From Rutstroemia sp. NJR-2017a BVV2 (lineage: Eukaryota > Ascomycota > Leotiomycetes > Helotiales > Rutstroemiaceae), in NCBI GenBank assembly GCA_002946415.1, contig NJPS01000079.1, positions 248,001 to 312,000 on the forward strand: a stretch of DNA of 64,000 bases. The letters run 5' to 3'. The notes below the pieces were generated by a model. It was not told where the DNA came from. It saw nothing but the letters and a program-made list of their open reading frames with translations, and did not search any database. The first letter of the stretch is position 1; each line of letters starts with the position of its first letter. Shown in pieces: positions 52,981 through 63,917 of this stretch. The position numbers were made by a program, and so were the translations under genes.

Positions 52981-54327
52981 GTTGAGCATAATCGTGTGCA
53001 AGCTGGACGGCCAGATGCTGCGGAAAAAATATTTGGAGATTCGCTTTCGAGGAGAATGGGGAAATTCTGAAACGCTGCCGACAGATCTACTGTAACGCTT
53101 GGTGGTGTGTCAATGCGAGGAAGATTGCAGTTCCACCCAAAATGCCCCGATCCAAAATTAGAAAGATCTGCTTCACAGATACCGACAAGCACAAGCTACC
53201 TCCAGCCTGCTGAGGAGCAAGAATAAATGGATTTGTACTTCGTACGTTGAGGGGTTCGATAAGATAATCGTGGAGAGATGCAATAGAGACAAAGCGGTAG
53301 AACGAACAGACAGTCGTGGTATGTAAATACTAAGGTGAGAGGCTCGGCGCTAGTAGACCGAGTAAGAAGCGGCGTAAGTACTTGCGCAGATAGACATAGA
53401 GCAGCTCAGGTAAGGTAAGGTAAGGTAAGGTGGTTTAACCGTGGTTAAGAGCTGGCTCTTTCTTTGCGTCTTTATTGTCGTACCAAATTAGCGACCAAGT
53501 TTCACTGTCAAAATGGAGCAGCTACCATGGGCATTTGATTGGATGTATGTGAGAAGACCTCCATGACAAAGAACTCAGTCGTGAATAGGCAAAAAGAAAA
53601 ACATCACTTCAATATTCTACCCAGCGAGATATTGGTCAAGCAGCACGGAAACTTTTGGTATCGATAATGCTACAAAAGATGGCGATCTATTCCATGTCGT
53701 CTCCTCCACATCTCAAGTTTCGCTGTCGACTTCCCTGCCACTACCACCATATAACCCATTTTCGTGCACCCTCCAGCTTCTGTATGGATAGTATCGGAGT
53801 TCTAAATGGGTTGACATGCATTAAGACATACGCATCTCTGCTGTGCATTGAGCCCCAGTCTCCAAGACCTGCAGGACAAACACACTCCCACTCACGTCAA
53901 TAAAGGTTTGCATGTTGTAACCCCTTCGTCATGCATCATTGCCCCATGGAGTTGTGGAAAAAGATGTTTGGTAATGAAGAGGTTTGGAAATTGATCTTGG
54001 CACGAAGAAATATATCCTTTCAGCTATAGAGCATAGAGAAATGGCTCAAAAAGCTGTACACACAAATGCCTTTTTTGATGATTTGTTCACGAGGAGATTG
54101 ATAGGGGAATTGACTTTACTCATGCGAGTTCGAGATGTACACCTTGCACAAGTGACCCGGAACTCGATTGGCTTGTAGCTCGCGTTGATTCAATGGATAG
54201 AACTATCGTCCCCAGCCTCTGACCCAGTGTATGTCGTTTGCCCCCATCTTCCTCTGGTGAGCCAAATATTGAAGTGCAACAGCTGCCACGACCAAATCCC
54301 ATCAAGCAAGAATAGTTATTTCATTCT
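52981..54327. other. Intergenic: long VTS1 leader/promoter and eL29 3' flank
   Basis: About 1.35 kb. It contains a (GGTAA)n tract at 53409-53431 and no convincing coding frame; short frames at 52962-53192, 53655-53903 and 53984-54178 match nothing I recognise. The VTS1 side likely contains 5' UTR, possibly with an intron. Confidence 0.5.
53409..53431 (+). repeat. (GGTAA)n short tandem repeat
   Basis: Four perfect copies of GGTAA plus a partial copy, about 430 bp upstream of the VTS1 start codon. On the VTS1 strand it reads as a TTACC repeat. Confidence 0.8.
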
Positions 54328-54759
54328 TCATGCCGTCTCCCGCTTGCCTTCCTTCAACTCCTTCTGCGAGATAATTAGCCATTGCGCCTGGAAATAAAGA
54401 GGAGTTCTTCACGAACCAAAGCCTTCATTGTTCCGTGCAGAGCATGTCTGTGGTTTCTTCGGAATTTAGGATCGGTACCCTTGAGAGATGGATATCTTGA
54501 GGTCTTAGGCTTCTTGATACTGCGCGTTGAGAAATATTAGCTTCCTTTAACAGATCTGTACAGTCGCAACTTCAATTGTTTACTGCGAATATTGCATGGA
54601 ATCGGTCATAGTAGATTTGGAGTTGGTAGGAAATCGTACCCGTTACGGTGTGCCTTCTTCGACTGATTATGCTGGGACGAGTTCTTGGATTCTGGAGTCG
54701 AAAAGTCAGCACTGCCTTAATTCTATACCGATGAGGTTTCTTGAGTACATACTCGCCAT
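54328..54759 (-). CDS. RPL29: 60S ribosomal protein eL29 (Rpl29), four short exons
   Basis: Predicted 65-residue basic protein of the large ribosomal subunit, located near the subunit interface. Exons: 54759-54753 (7 nt, ATGGCGA), 54691-54640, 54519-54417 and 54363-54328; introns 61, 120 and 53 nt; coding total 198 nt. The spliced product begins MAKSKNSSQHNQSKKAHRNG and continues with the eL29 block KKPKTSRYPSLKGTDPKFRR and NHRHALHGTMKALKE, ending GKRETA. This is near-identical in pattern and length to fungal eL29. Introns 2 and 3 use less common donors (GTACGA, GTTCGT) but have good branch words and CAG acceptors. The exons are too short to appear as long open frames. It shares a strand with VTS1 and the carrier gene. 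Confidence 0.93.
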
Positions 54760-55142
54760 TGCGACTGTGGTTGATGGGCAGTCTTGGTGATGCTCCGCGT
54801 GTTGGTTTTGTCGATGAATTTGATTATCTTGACGGAAATTCAACTTGAGTGCGCTGCAAGCCCTCGGCTAAAATTAAACACCACGTGATGAGTCTAATGT
54901 CAAATTCCCGGTCCTGTCCGAAGCGGGGAATCTATCTCATCACAACTTTTCTCACGATGAGCCCGGATACATGCCGAAGAAATTGGCCGATGGCCCTCAT
55001 TTGGAGCAGTAATATATGTACTTTACTGTAAGACTATTTACAACATGAACTTTACCCGACTTCTATTCGCCCAGGCCATTTCCATTGCGCCTATCCTAAA
55101 CCGACCCAACTTTACAAAACATATACCCGATATCTGAAGGTT
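54760..55142. other. eL29 promoter and carrier 3' flank
   Basis: About 380 bp between the eL29 start codon and the stop codon of the carrier gene. No coding frame or recognisable ribosomal-protein promoter element was identified. Confidence 0.5.
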
Positions 55143-56373
55143 CTACTTCGCAACCACTGGTAAAGCCTGCTTGGCTTTTGCAGCAGCGAAATCTGCCGCC
55201 TTTTGCAATTGCTCCGACTTGAGCTTTCGCAAATATCTGAATAGTAGGATAAATAGCAACTCCATTCTGCAGATATTTAGTGTCTGTTTAATTGATAGCA
55301 AAGCACGAATATTACATACCTTTCTTTCGTCATCATAAGCAGACCCTGCACAATCAATCCCTTCGTGATTTGTGGACCAATGCCTTTGAATAGACCCATA
55401 AGGCCTTCGTTTTGAATGATGAATTGCATTACTTCAATGAAGCTCTTGAACGGTTTACCTTGTCGAGAAGGTGGTGGTCTTGATTGGAGACCGACCTTTG
55501 CAACAATTAAAGGTTGTGTTGCGATGGTGGCAAGAGACTTCGACATCGCTCCTAGCACTATACGCAATGTTAGCTTTTTGCAGGTCGAATAAGAACTGAT
55601 TTGCATACCAAATGCTTCCCAAGGTCTGAGATTGGCTTTCCCAGGAAAGAGAATTTCTCTTAATCTTTGGTATGCACCATAAGTTATAGCAGGATTCACC
55701 ACCAAGACCAAACTGGCCTTGAGTCCCCTCCACAGTCCAGTCCAGCCGTCCTCACTGTTGACGACATCTCGTGCTGTGTCGATCATCCCTTTCCTCTCCC
55801 CCTTTCCTTGTGTCTGTTGACGTGTAGTTATAACTGCGACAGGAATAGTGAAGACCTGCGCAACGGCACCAGCAACAGCACCAAGGGATAATTCAACAGC
55901 AGTGCCTGGGGTTCCCGACGTATATTTGGACGAGATGTACAAACTTCGCACGACCGAGTACCAATAGAAATATGCAAAGTTGGTTGAAGCCACGCCAATC
56001 AGAGCACCGTTGATACCAGCGTATAGACCACTCACTCCATCTTCAGCAACAATTTTAGAGATGGCGTCCCAAGTAGAGGAATAATGGGTTCCATCGACAC
56101 CAATATCGGCAAGATCGGTTGGTTTGCGCTTGACCTGAACTTGAAGCCGGGTTTTAACACTGAAACAGAATTGAGTTCTCAGTAAGACAGCAACTTCGAC
56201 TGTATAATGATGAAGCTGGACTAGCATACAGCATTGGGAACGTGCGTGCATACCGGCACTAGAACTTACATGTCCAAAGGATATGCCATAGCATTTGCGA
56301 TCACAGCACCAGTGGCTCCAGCGACTGCCAATCCCCATGGCGGAATAGCAGCCTCCTTAGATTGACCAGCCAT
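55143..56373 (-). CDS. Mitochondrial-carrier-family protein, peroxisomal adenine nucleotide transporter (Ant1/PMP47 type)
   Basis: Predicted 338-residue six-helix transporter. Exons 56373-56270, 56159-55609, 55557-55320, 55266-55143; introns 110, 51 and 53 nt; 1017 nt in all. Three carrier repeats are marked by PLDIVKTR (from residue 32), PVAVITTR (from 141) and PLIVAK (from 234). The ...NFAYFYWYS... segment around 95-103 and the second and third signature deviations are like the peroxisomal PMP47/Ant1 group, which exchanges ATP for AMP across the peroxisomal membrane to feed acyl-CoA synthetases. The C-terminus is basic (RYLRKLKSEQLQKAADFAAA), with no mitochondrial presequence. The alternative is another nucleotide or CoA carrier of the same subfamily. 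The gene is divergent from palB across 780 bp. Confidence 0.8.
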
Positions 56374-57153
56374 ATTGGAAGATATGCACAAATTGGCGGT
56401 TGGTAAGGAAGTCCGATAATGGAGGTCAGGAGTTCATGGGGAGTAGATAGGTTGTAGGTCCGTAGGTATGAAGTTGGATTGGAGAAGGAATGATAAGTTA
56501 GAGGCTTGACGTGATCAACAACAATGCTTCGAAATCTACAGGCAGCTTCTCACTCTTAAACAAGAAGATGTAAGATATAACACAAACAAGAAAATAGGGA
56601 ACGGAATCGGAGAATGAATGATGTCGATAGAAGTTTGAACCGTAAACGGCAGATTATCATGCGCAATGACCGTTACCTCGGCTCGGAAGATAGGCTTACA
56701 AGTACAAGCTGGACGAGCTCGGACCAAGACCGCCAAGCTGGACGTCGCGGTTTGACCTCGTGGGATTGACTTGTGATCAGGTGACACATCATCCGGCCGC
56801 GGACGTCGAACAGGTAGGGTGGGACACGAAACAAGGCTGAGAGCGGATAGAGTTCACTGCGCTGTATCAGCCCAGCCATATCCTTTTTAAGCAGTTACGG
56901 CGAAAAGAAAATTGGCTTACTCCCCAATGTCCCATGGACATACTCCACACAAAACAAAAGCACACAGCCACAGCCATAGCATCCAAGCTCAACGACACAT
57001 GTCGGCACATGTGCACAGAACATACTTGACTCCTCCTACCTATGGTGTGACGACTTCTTCGGTCACAACAGCTGTCTATTGTTTTTACTCTCGGAATGAT
57101 CTGCAGCTACCATTCCCTTTGGATTTCAACCTCCATAGCTTTGTCTAGCCAAC
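56374..57153. other. Divergent promoter region, carrier (-) / palB (+)
   Basis: About 780 bp between the two start codons. One GCCAAG word, which fits the PacC core GCCARG, lies at 56732-56737, but a single hexamer is expected by chance. Short open frames (56536-56787, 56912-57148) show no recognisable protein. Confidence 0.5.
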
Positions 57154-59945
57154 ATGGAGTCAAAAGCTCGAGTATGTCATTCTCAAGAGTGTTATAAGTG
57201 GGACTGACCTCATGGGCGCAGGATGTTGAACTGAAAATAGAGAAATCTAAAACCAAGCAAGAAGCGCTGGATACTGCCATTGCTGCTACAGAATTGTATA
57301 TGAAGGCATTAAGACAAGTCTCTAGTGAAGCTGACAAAGCAAGAATCAGTCGCAAGTGCAATCAGTTAATCGTGAAGGCTGAGGAGATCAAAAAAGCATC
57401 AACCTGGCCTCCGCAAAATAGTGATGCCTTTTCAAGAGTTCCCGTATCTGAGAGGCGTCTAAGTAAGCACGAGGAACTTATTATATTGGAGGGATCTAGA
57501 TTACATGGATTCATATTTCCACCGTGGACATCTGAGCCCGATGATTCCGTATTCAAGCCTGTCTCTGAAGACGCACCTGCCTTTAGGTAAGTACATTGGG
57601 AGATATCTTCGCTTCAACTGATTTCTGACATCAGTAGAGACTCTCCATCACTAAAACTTTCGGATGCTCAACTTGAGACCTTCGCTGGTTGGAAAAGACC
57701 ACGCGAGAGAGAAGATGTCCTCTCGCAGATACCAGGAGATATAGAAAGTGATGAAATATTCATGATCGCAACGAAAGATATTGATCTTGTTCAGGATATT
57801 ACTACAGATTGTTCGGTGGTCGCCAGTCTCTGTGCAGGAACTGCACGTGCCTCAAAAGGCCACAGTAAAGTGCGACTTTGCCCTTAAGTTTGATGAGGTA
57901 AAGAAGCTAACATAACCGCTGCAAGGTTCTAGCTACCATTATACGTCCATATGATAAAGTTTTGTCACGACCGAGGGCATCGGCGAATGGAAAATACATA
58001 CTTCGCCTTCAGTTCAACGGTTGTTACAGAAAAGTGACAATAGACGACCGGCTTCCAGCGTCTAGCTCCTCACGCAGTCTCCATGTCGTAGATAGGAACA
58101 ATCCTGGTCTACTATGGCCCGCGTTAGTTGAGAAGGCGTATCTCAAAGTGCGAGGTGGTTATGATTTCCCAGGATCAAATTCCGGCACCGATCTATGGGT
58201 CTTGACTGGATGGATTCCAGAGCAGATCTTTCTGCAGAGGTAAGTTCCGGGGCCCAGTGGCTGTAAGAGAGACTTTTTGGCTGACTGAGACCCGTCGAAG
58301 CGACGAGCTTCAATCGGAATCACTGTGGAAGCGTATTCACAAGTCGTTTGAGTTTGGTGATGTTTTGATTACGCTAGGCACAGGCAAAATGACTCGAAGA
58401 GAGGAGTATGACTTAGGCTTGGCGGGCGAGCACGATTACGCAATTCTTGACATGAGGGATTCTGCCTCACAGCGATTGCTCCTCGTTAAAAACCCCTGGT
58501 GCGATGGCATGGCTTGGAAAGGTTCAAGACGAAGGCCAACCGATGAAGAACCGATCACAGGCAGTTGGACGGAAGACCTACGTGAGTCTTTAAATGATCC
58601 AGATATTGTTAACAGGCCGCCGGGTACGTTCTGGATGGTGTTTGAGGATGTTGTACAGAACTTCGAATCTCTATATCTTAATTGGAACCCTGGCCTATTT
58701 CGACATCGCCAAGATCATCACCTATCCTGGACTATACCTGTAGTAAATACAATGGGGACTCTGGACCAGAATCCTCAATACGTTGTTCAATCGAACCGCA
58801 GTGAAAATGTCTGGGTCTTATTGAGTCGTCATTTTACAACAGAAGAACACGACATTGCTCAAAGATCGAGCACATCAAGTTCTACATCAAGTGCTCTTGG
58901 CTTTATTGCTTTGTATGTATTCGACGCAGACGGGCGTCGAGTCTATGTAAGTGATGGCGCTCTTCATCGCGGAGCCTACGTGGATTCACCACAAACCTTG
59001 GCAAGATTTGAGATGTCACCAAACAAACCATATACAGTCGTTGCTGCTCAGCAGGGACTAGCACTACCCAAATACACATTCACGTTCTCCTTTTTCTCAA
59101 GATCGCCGCTGGCAGTCCAGCCTGCGCAAGACAGCCTCATTCACTGCACTTCACATAGTGGGGCATGGACATCACGAACAGCTGGCGGTAACGCTGGCGC
59201 CGCATCCTATCCCTCCAATCCGCAATTCAGCATCTCCGTATCTACCACCACAGACATGGCGCTCGTCCTAGAAGCCGACCGAGAAGACCTCGCGGTTCAT
59301 GTGACGATGATATGGGCAGGCGGGGAACGCGTAACCGTCATCAACGCCCGAGATATAGTCGGAGCATCTGGCGACTATCGACGGGGGTGTGCACTCGTCG
59401 AACTGCAGAATGTAGCTGCAGGAAAATACACCATCGTCTGCTCGACATTCGAAGCCGGAGAGACGGGAAATTTCGTGTTACGCGTGCGGTCATCTGCTCG
59501 GTGCGAGATCAGACCCGTCCTAGCAGAAACGGCAGGACGTTTGGTCAGTCGCCTGCCGAATTTGATATTTCCCGATGGCGTGGACAGAATGTTGGCGCCT
59601 GTGGCTATCTCAAGATTGACACGTGTAAGAATTGTTGCGAAAGCGGGAAATGCTATGAGATGGCCGACGCCTCCTAAGACAAGACCATCGCTCAAACTTT
59701 GCTTGGAAAGAGGACAAGGACCCAATAAGGTAGTTCTAGTGTCATCGGGCGACGGAGATTTCAGCGATGCACCAGCAGGAATTCGCACCGCAGATATCGA
59801 CTTGAGTCCGGAGATGACTCGCTTGGGTGGTATTTGGATAGTGGTCGAGCGTCTTGGCGGAAGGATAGGTTACGATGAAGTACTCGTCGAAGTCTTGACC
59901 GATTCTCAGGTCGCTGTAGGTGCGTGGGGTACAGGGGATGGTTGA
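57154..59945 (+). CDS. palB: PalB/Rim13 calpain-like cysteine protease (ambient pH signalling)
   Basis: Predicted 858-residue signalling protease that acts with ESCRT-III and PalA/Rim20 to make the first, pH-triggered cut in PacC/Rim101. Five exons: 57154-57171 (18 nt), 57222-57586, 57635-57869, 57926-58239, 58301-59945; introns 48-61 nt; 2577 nt. Residues 1-80 form an MIT-type helical domain (ALDTAIAATELYMKALRQV), for ESCRT binding. The calpain core has all three catalytic residues: Cys187 in TTDCSVVASLC, His355 in GEHDYAILDM and Asn375 in KNPWCDGMAW. C-terminal beta-rich calpain-III-like regions fill 400-858. Intron 3 has a rare GTGCGA donor but a GCTAAC branch, and the protein match across it is good. 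Intron 4 uses the acceptor at 58300 because the nearer AG at 58289 breaks the frame. The gene is convergent with the zinc-finger gene. Confidence 0.92.
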
Positions 59946-60319
59946 CAACCCAAAACCATGTTTGAAAAGAAGGGCCAAAAATCGCCATATGTTATTGAAG
60001 AACTGTGATAGTATGCACAATAAAAGAAATAAGAAAAAATACAATGCCCATTTCCAGCAGTGAAATTGGGTCCAGAAAATTCACGCTGAGTTATAAATAA
60101 CTTCTTCTGGTATATCATCATGCCCCGGGACTCCAGTCATAAACTCGTTATTGGCCACCAAGAAGTTAAAAAAAACCGCCCCCATGAAACGCCAGCCTTA
60201 TGTCTGCAGTCGAAATATGACCAAAATTCTCTTAGCCATAAATATCCTGCTTTTCGGTGCGGTTGCATATATATATATTGAGTCATCCCCATAAACGGAA
60301 TGACCATTTCCCTTCAAGC
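59946..60319. other. Convergent 3' flanks of palB and C2H2 gene
   Basis: About 370 bp between two stop codons of opposing genes. Short antisense frames overlapping the palB 3' end are shadows. An AT run (tatatatata) lies near 60268-60278. Confidence 0.5.
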
Positions 60320-61890
60320 TCAACTGCCCCCTCGACGCCTACGTCCCCTGTTGCCCCCTTCCGGTCTCTGCGAAAGCACTTCTCTTAATTGAGGGTCATC
60401 CTTATCTTTGTCTGTGTGATGCACCCGGACATGTCTAGATCAAGTTAGTGACCATGCTCAAAAAGTGTAAATTGTGACAGTAGGCTGTCAAAATGATGGT
60501 AAGAGTAGACCACGAAAAAAGTAATACAAACCTTTGAAGATTGTCCGGCCGTGGATATTTGTGCTCTCTGTCAGGACAGAAGGGACAGACATAACCCGGT
60601 GATTCGTGGACCAGTCCATGCCTAATCATCTCATTCTTCCTCTTAAATCCCTTGCCGCCTTCACCTCGAGGGCAACCTTTGACCGGGCAGTAATGCGGTC
60701 TGTTAGAGGAGTGGACGTTGGCATGCGAATTTAGTAGATACTAAATAGATGCTATTAATACCTTTTTATTGAATTCAGGTTGGAACAGTTGCTGAGCTTA
60801 CCTGAGTCTGAAAAGGAGGGGCGGTGCAGCCGGGGTTAGTGCACTGATACCCGCCCACTTGTGGGTTGGTAATGCCATCGATACTCATACGATCGATTCC
60901 GGTGGTAGGAGTAGAGCCAGATTGGTCTGTACTTGGGGTTTCGGTATTGCTGCCGCTACTGTAATCGGAAGCAGCCACAAGTTGAGGCACTTCTGACTGT
61001 GACGGTGGTCTAGGTGCAGCGAAGTAACGTGTGCCTGGCATACCTGGAGAAGGTAGTTCTCGGCGAAGATCAATTGGAGACTTGGCCGGCGGTGTTTTCC
61101 TAGGAATAGCATTGAACCGTGGTATGGGTGGTCCCGCCGGAGGGGACTGGGAGAAGGAGGTCTCATTACGATTTTGTCCATCAGCAAGCTTGTTAATGTC
61201 ACCAAGTTGATCAGTAAGATCTGTAATGGACGGCAGCGTAATTTGCTTAACCCCATTTCGATTTGCAGGGTCGGCGTGGGGCGAATGCCAAATGGGTGGA
61301 AGCTCACCCGGTGGAAGTGCTTCAGTTTTAATTATAATCCCCGTCCTTGATTCATGGCGCGGGCCACCAAGGTGTAAGTGTGAGCTAGGTGAAGCTATCG
61401 TGGTATTAACTGGTTCGCTTGTGTCGCCGATTGGGGGTGATTTGAATGCAACTGGCGCATTAGACCCCTGAGATGCGCTATCTTTATGGACTTTCAAGGC
61501 AGTCCTTGCCATCGACGTCAGGTGGTGTAAATCCTCGCTGCTGCTATTTATGTTCTCCTCGTTTATCGCGACTTCCGTTCCCCTGGCGGGACTTTCCTCA
61601 TCCTCCTCGTCTGAAGGTAAAGCTTCGTCCCCCGCATTGCGCGCAATATCTGGTCGCCTGCCCCCCGCCATCAACGCGACTAATACAGCATCCGCTTGAC
61701 AAGCTTGATTACTCGATCGCTTTGAAGGGTTGCGACCTCCCGGGCTGGGCTCAGGACTAGGTGGTGGGAGGTGATAAGCCTCCGGACTTGGTGAGGGTTC
61801 CAAATTGACGGTCATCGCACTGAATATAGGGCTACCGCGCAAGCCCACATCATCAGGATCATAAATGGCGTCTGAAATCTGCTCTGTCAT
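60320..61890 (-). CDS. C2H2 zinc-finger transcription factor (three fingers)
   Basis: Predicted 470-residue nuclear DNA-binding protein of a fungal family I cannot name. Exons 61890-60802, 60740-60532, 60434-60320; introns 61 and 97 nt; 1413 nt. Residues 1-340 are Pro/Ser-rich with an acidic run (LPSDEEDEESPARG, about 91-104), probably disordered and perhaps activating. Three C2H2 fingers are C-terminal: Cys350/Cys355/His369/His373, Cys381/Cys386/His404/His408 and Cys415/Cys418/His434/His438. The first intron splits finger 1 between its Cys and His pairs and the second splits finger 3 just before its first His. The tail is strongly basic (GNRGRRRRGG). Its upstream region is 2.1 kb long and low in complexity, suggesting a long 5' leader. 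Target genes are unknown. Confidence 0.87.
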
Positions 61891-62461
61891 AATGCCATTG
61901 GAATCACCAGGTAGACTGCGGACATTGAAATACTAGGTTTGTAATCATAGCATATCAGCCATCCAGGCCCGGTTGACAGCGACAGAGAATATGGAGCGAT
62001 TCTGAGTATTGCGTGGCATGAATGTAGCGTAGTATAAACCAAAGATTCGTAGCACGGGAGTAGAAGTACGTGTGAAAACCAGTGGGCTAGTCTTCTGCGT
62101 CGGCGACAAATCGAGGATGCGGCGTTGCTGAAATGGGGAGGCTCGCGACTATTCGGAGTGGGTTGTGTGCGATCCCGAGAGTAACCTCTATATGCTCAAT
62201 GCTCAATGTGCGGGCTCCGTTTGAGATTCGGACATAACGGTCGACGACGATCGGGCTATGACCAGCAATATACGAGATGTCGCAAACGGCTCGAAGCGCA
62301 TGGGATGGAGTTGAAGATGGGGAATTTCGGCAGGTTAACAAAGGGAAAGATTGTCGTTGTTTTGGAGAAGGGAAAAGGGCAAGGTAAGCCGTAGAAATAA
62401 TTCAAGTAAAGGAAAGAGTAAAGTGAGGTACGGACGAACCGAGTGGATACCTAGTACCCTA

Positions 62462-62577
62462 CCCGGGGGATGGGCGTAGAGGGTAGAGGGTAGAGGGTAG
62501 AGCGTAGAGGGGAGAGCGCAGAGGGCAGAGGCTAGAGGTAGAGGTAGAGGTGGAGGTAGAGCCTTAGAGGTAGAGGC
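62462..62577 (+). repeat. GTAGAGG-type purine-rich repeat tract
   Basis: Repeated units of 6-7 bp built from gtagagg and related words (gggtaga, gcagagg, ggtagag) over about 115 bp. One strand is almost all purine plus T. On the C2H2-gene strand this is a C/T-rich tract, as often seen in fungal leaders and promoters. Confidence 0.75.
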
Positions 62578-62718
62578 GTGCGGGCGGTGCGTGCGTGGGT
62601 ACTTTATCGACCAACTAACTGGCGAACTGGCTAGCTGACTAACTGACTCACTCAATGTACAGGAAAGTAAAAGTAGGTTTCTTGCCGAGTACCCTCTGCG
62701 TGAAATGTAACACCAGGT

Positions 62719-62778
62719 TTTTGCTCTTTTTCTCTTTTGCTCTCTTCCTCTCTTCCTCTCTTACTCTCTTACTCCTTG
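62719..62778 (+). repeat. Polypyrimidine tract (CT-rich)
   Basis: A run of about 60 bases made almost only of C and T, with repeats of ctcttcct and ctcttact. The C2H2-gene strand here is GA-rich. Confidence 0.7.
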
Positions 62779-62950
62779 ATTAGCGGCGACCACCTAGTCC
62801 TCTTCTGGTTGTCCTGGAGGAGATGAGATGAGATCAGATGAGGAGAGACAGAAACGGGGACAAGCCAGATAGCCTTTCTCATGTCGTCTGTCTGTTACAA
62901 CTACTTACTCCACAGATACGCAGCAGTAACTGAGGAATGAGAGACGAGGG

Positions 62951-62993
62951 AACAAGAAACGAGAAACGCGAAACGAGAAACGAGAAAACGACA
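62951..62993 (+). repeat. GAAACGA-type short repeat
   Basis: Five imperfect copies of gaaacg(a) within about 43 bp (acaagaaacgagaaacgcga and onward). Confidence 0.65.
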
Positions 62994-63108
62994 GACTCCG
63001 GATCGGAGTTCGACAGCGAGTAGCGGTATGGGATACTTTCCTGGGGCGCCAATTGGGGCTGTGAAGACGTTTAGGAGGGATATCATAGGTAGCAGGCATG
63101 GGCTTGGA

Positions 63109-63141
63109 GGGGCCGAGAGGGGGCACTGGGGGCACCGGGGG
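63109..63141 (+). promoter_or_regulatory. Canonical G-quadruplex motif
   Basis: Four G-runs of 4, 5, 5 and 5 bases are separated by loops of 6, 4 and 4 bases. This satisfies the usual G4 rule with room to spare. It lies 37 bp before an 8-bp minisatellite and about 1.2 kb upstream of the C2H2 start codon; any role is unknown. Confidence 0.7.
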
Positions 63142-63180
63142 CAGGCATGGGATGGGCAACGGGCATGGAGCCATCCGTGA

Positions 63181-63259
63181 TGGCTGGATGGCTGGATGGC
63201 TGGATGGCTGGATGGCTGGATGGCTGGATGGCTGGATGGCTGGATGGCTGGATGGCTGG
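63181..63259 (+). repeat. 8-bp minisatellite (TGGATGGC)n
   Basis: About ten near-perfect tandem copies of TGGATGGC. Because 8 is not a multiple of 3, every frame cycles through the same peptide words (such as GWMAGWLD), which explains the long open frames on both strands here. Copy number is likely variable between strains. Confidence 0.92.
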
Positions 63260-63876
63260 CCTCACTCTCGACTGGCTGGACGTTCTGCATCTGCTACGAC
63301 ACAGGACGAACCGAGACTAACCCGCTTGCTTTGCTCGTCGAGTATGTTCTAGGATGCACACCCAGCTGTTACACTCTCACCATCACCATTCTAGTATGAT
63401 TCTACCCACGCGAACTCTATCCATCTCGCTGTCTATCTACCGTAACCGTGCGTGCTACCTATCGACCCAGTCCTTGTAACCTCCTGCCAGATGTGTCGCC
63501 GGATGTCTGTATGATTCCTACTCAGCTACGGAACTGCACCTGCAATGTAATGTACAGAACTCACAGACCGAAGACGGTTCTGTTGAGAAATGTCCGAAGA
63601 AAGCAATGAGCGCGGCCATTCGACACATGGCGGAAGGACTCAGGATGTAAATGTAACACGAGAAGGAGCAACAAGAGAAGCGAGCCACAAATCAAAACGC
63701 GCACATTCGTCCAGGTTCTGCGGACTGCAAAGTAAGCCCGCACTTACTGGGTAAGAAGGGAAGATACTCGCTCGACCTGACATTGACAACAGCAATAGTA
63801 ATACTAATAATTGTACTGCACAGTGCACACTGCAGTCTGCACTCAACGATGCAAGAGGAGTGCGGTACGGCATCCC

Positions 63877-63917
63877 ATTGTAATATTGTAGTATTGTAAT
63901 ATTGTAATATTGTAATA
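63877..63917 (+). repeat. 9-bp AT-rich tandem repeat (ATTGTAATA)n
   Basis: Four and a half copies of attgtaata, with one copy reading attgtagta. No gene is associated. Confidence 0.85.

Noticed and set aside
54520..54639. snoRNA in eL29 intron 2 (120 nt)
   Set aside because: No convincing C box (RUGAUGA) and D box pair could be found in the intron.
56732..56737. PacC-type GCCAAG site in the palB promoter
   Set aside because: A single GCCARG hexamer is expected about once per kilobase by chance on two strands; no cluster is present.
62901..63352. Open frames on both strands with repeated SHPAIQP or GWMAGWLD words
   Set aside because: They are translations of the 8-bp minisatellite and flanks, not proteins.
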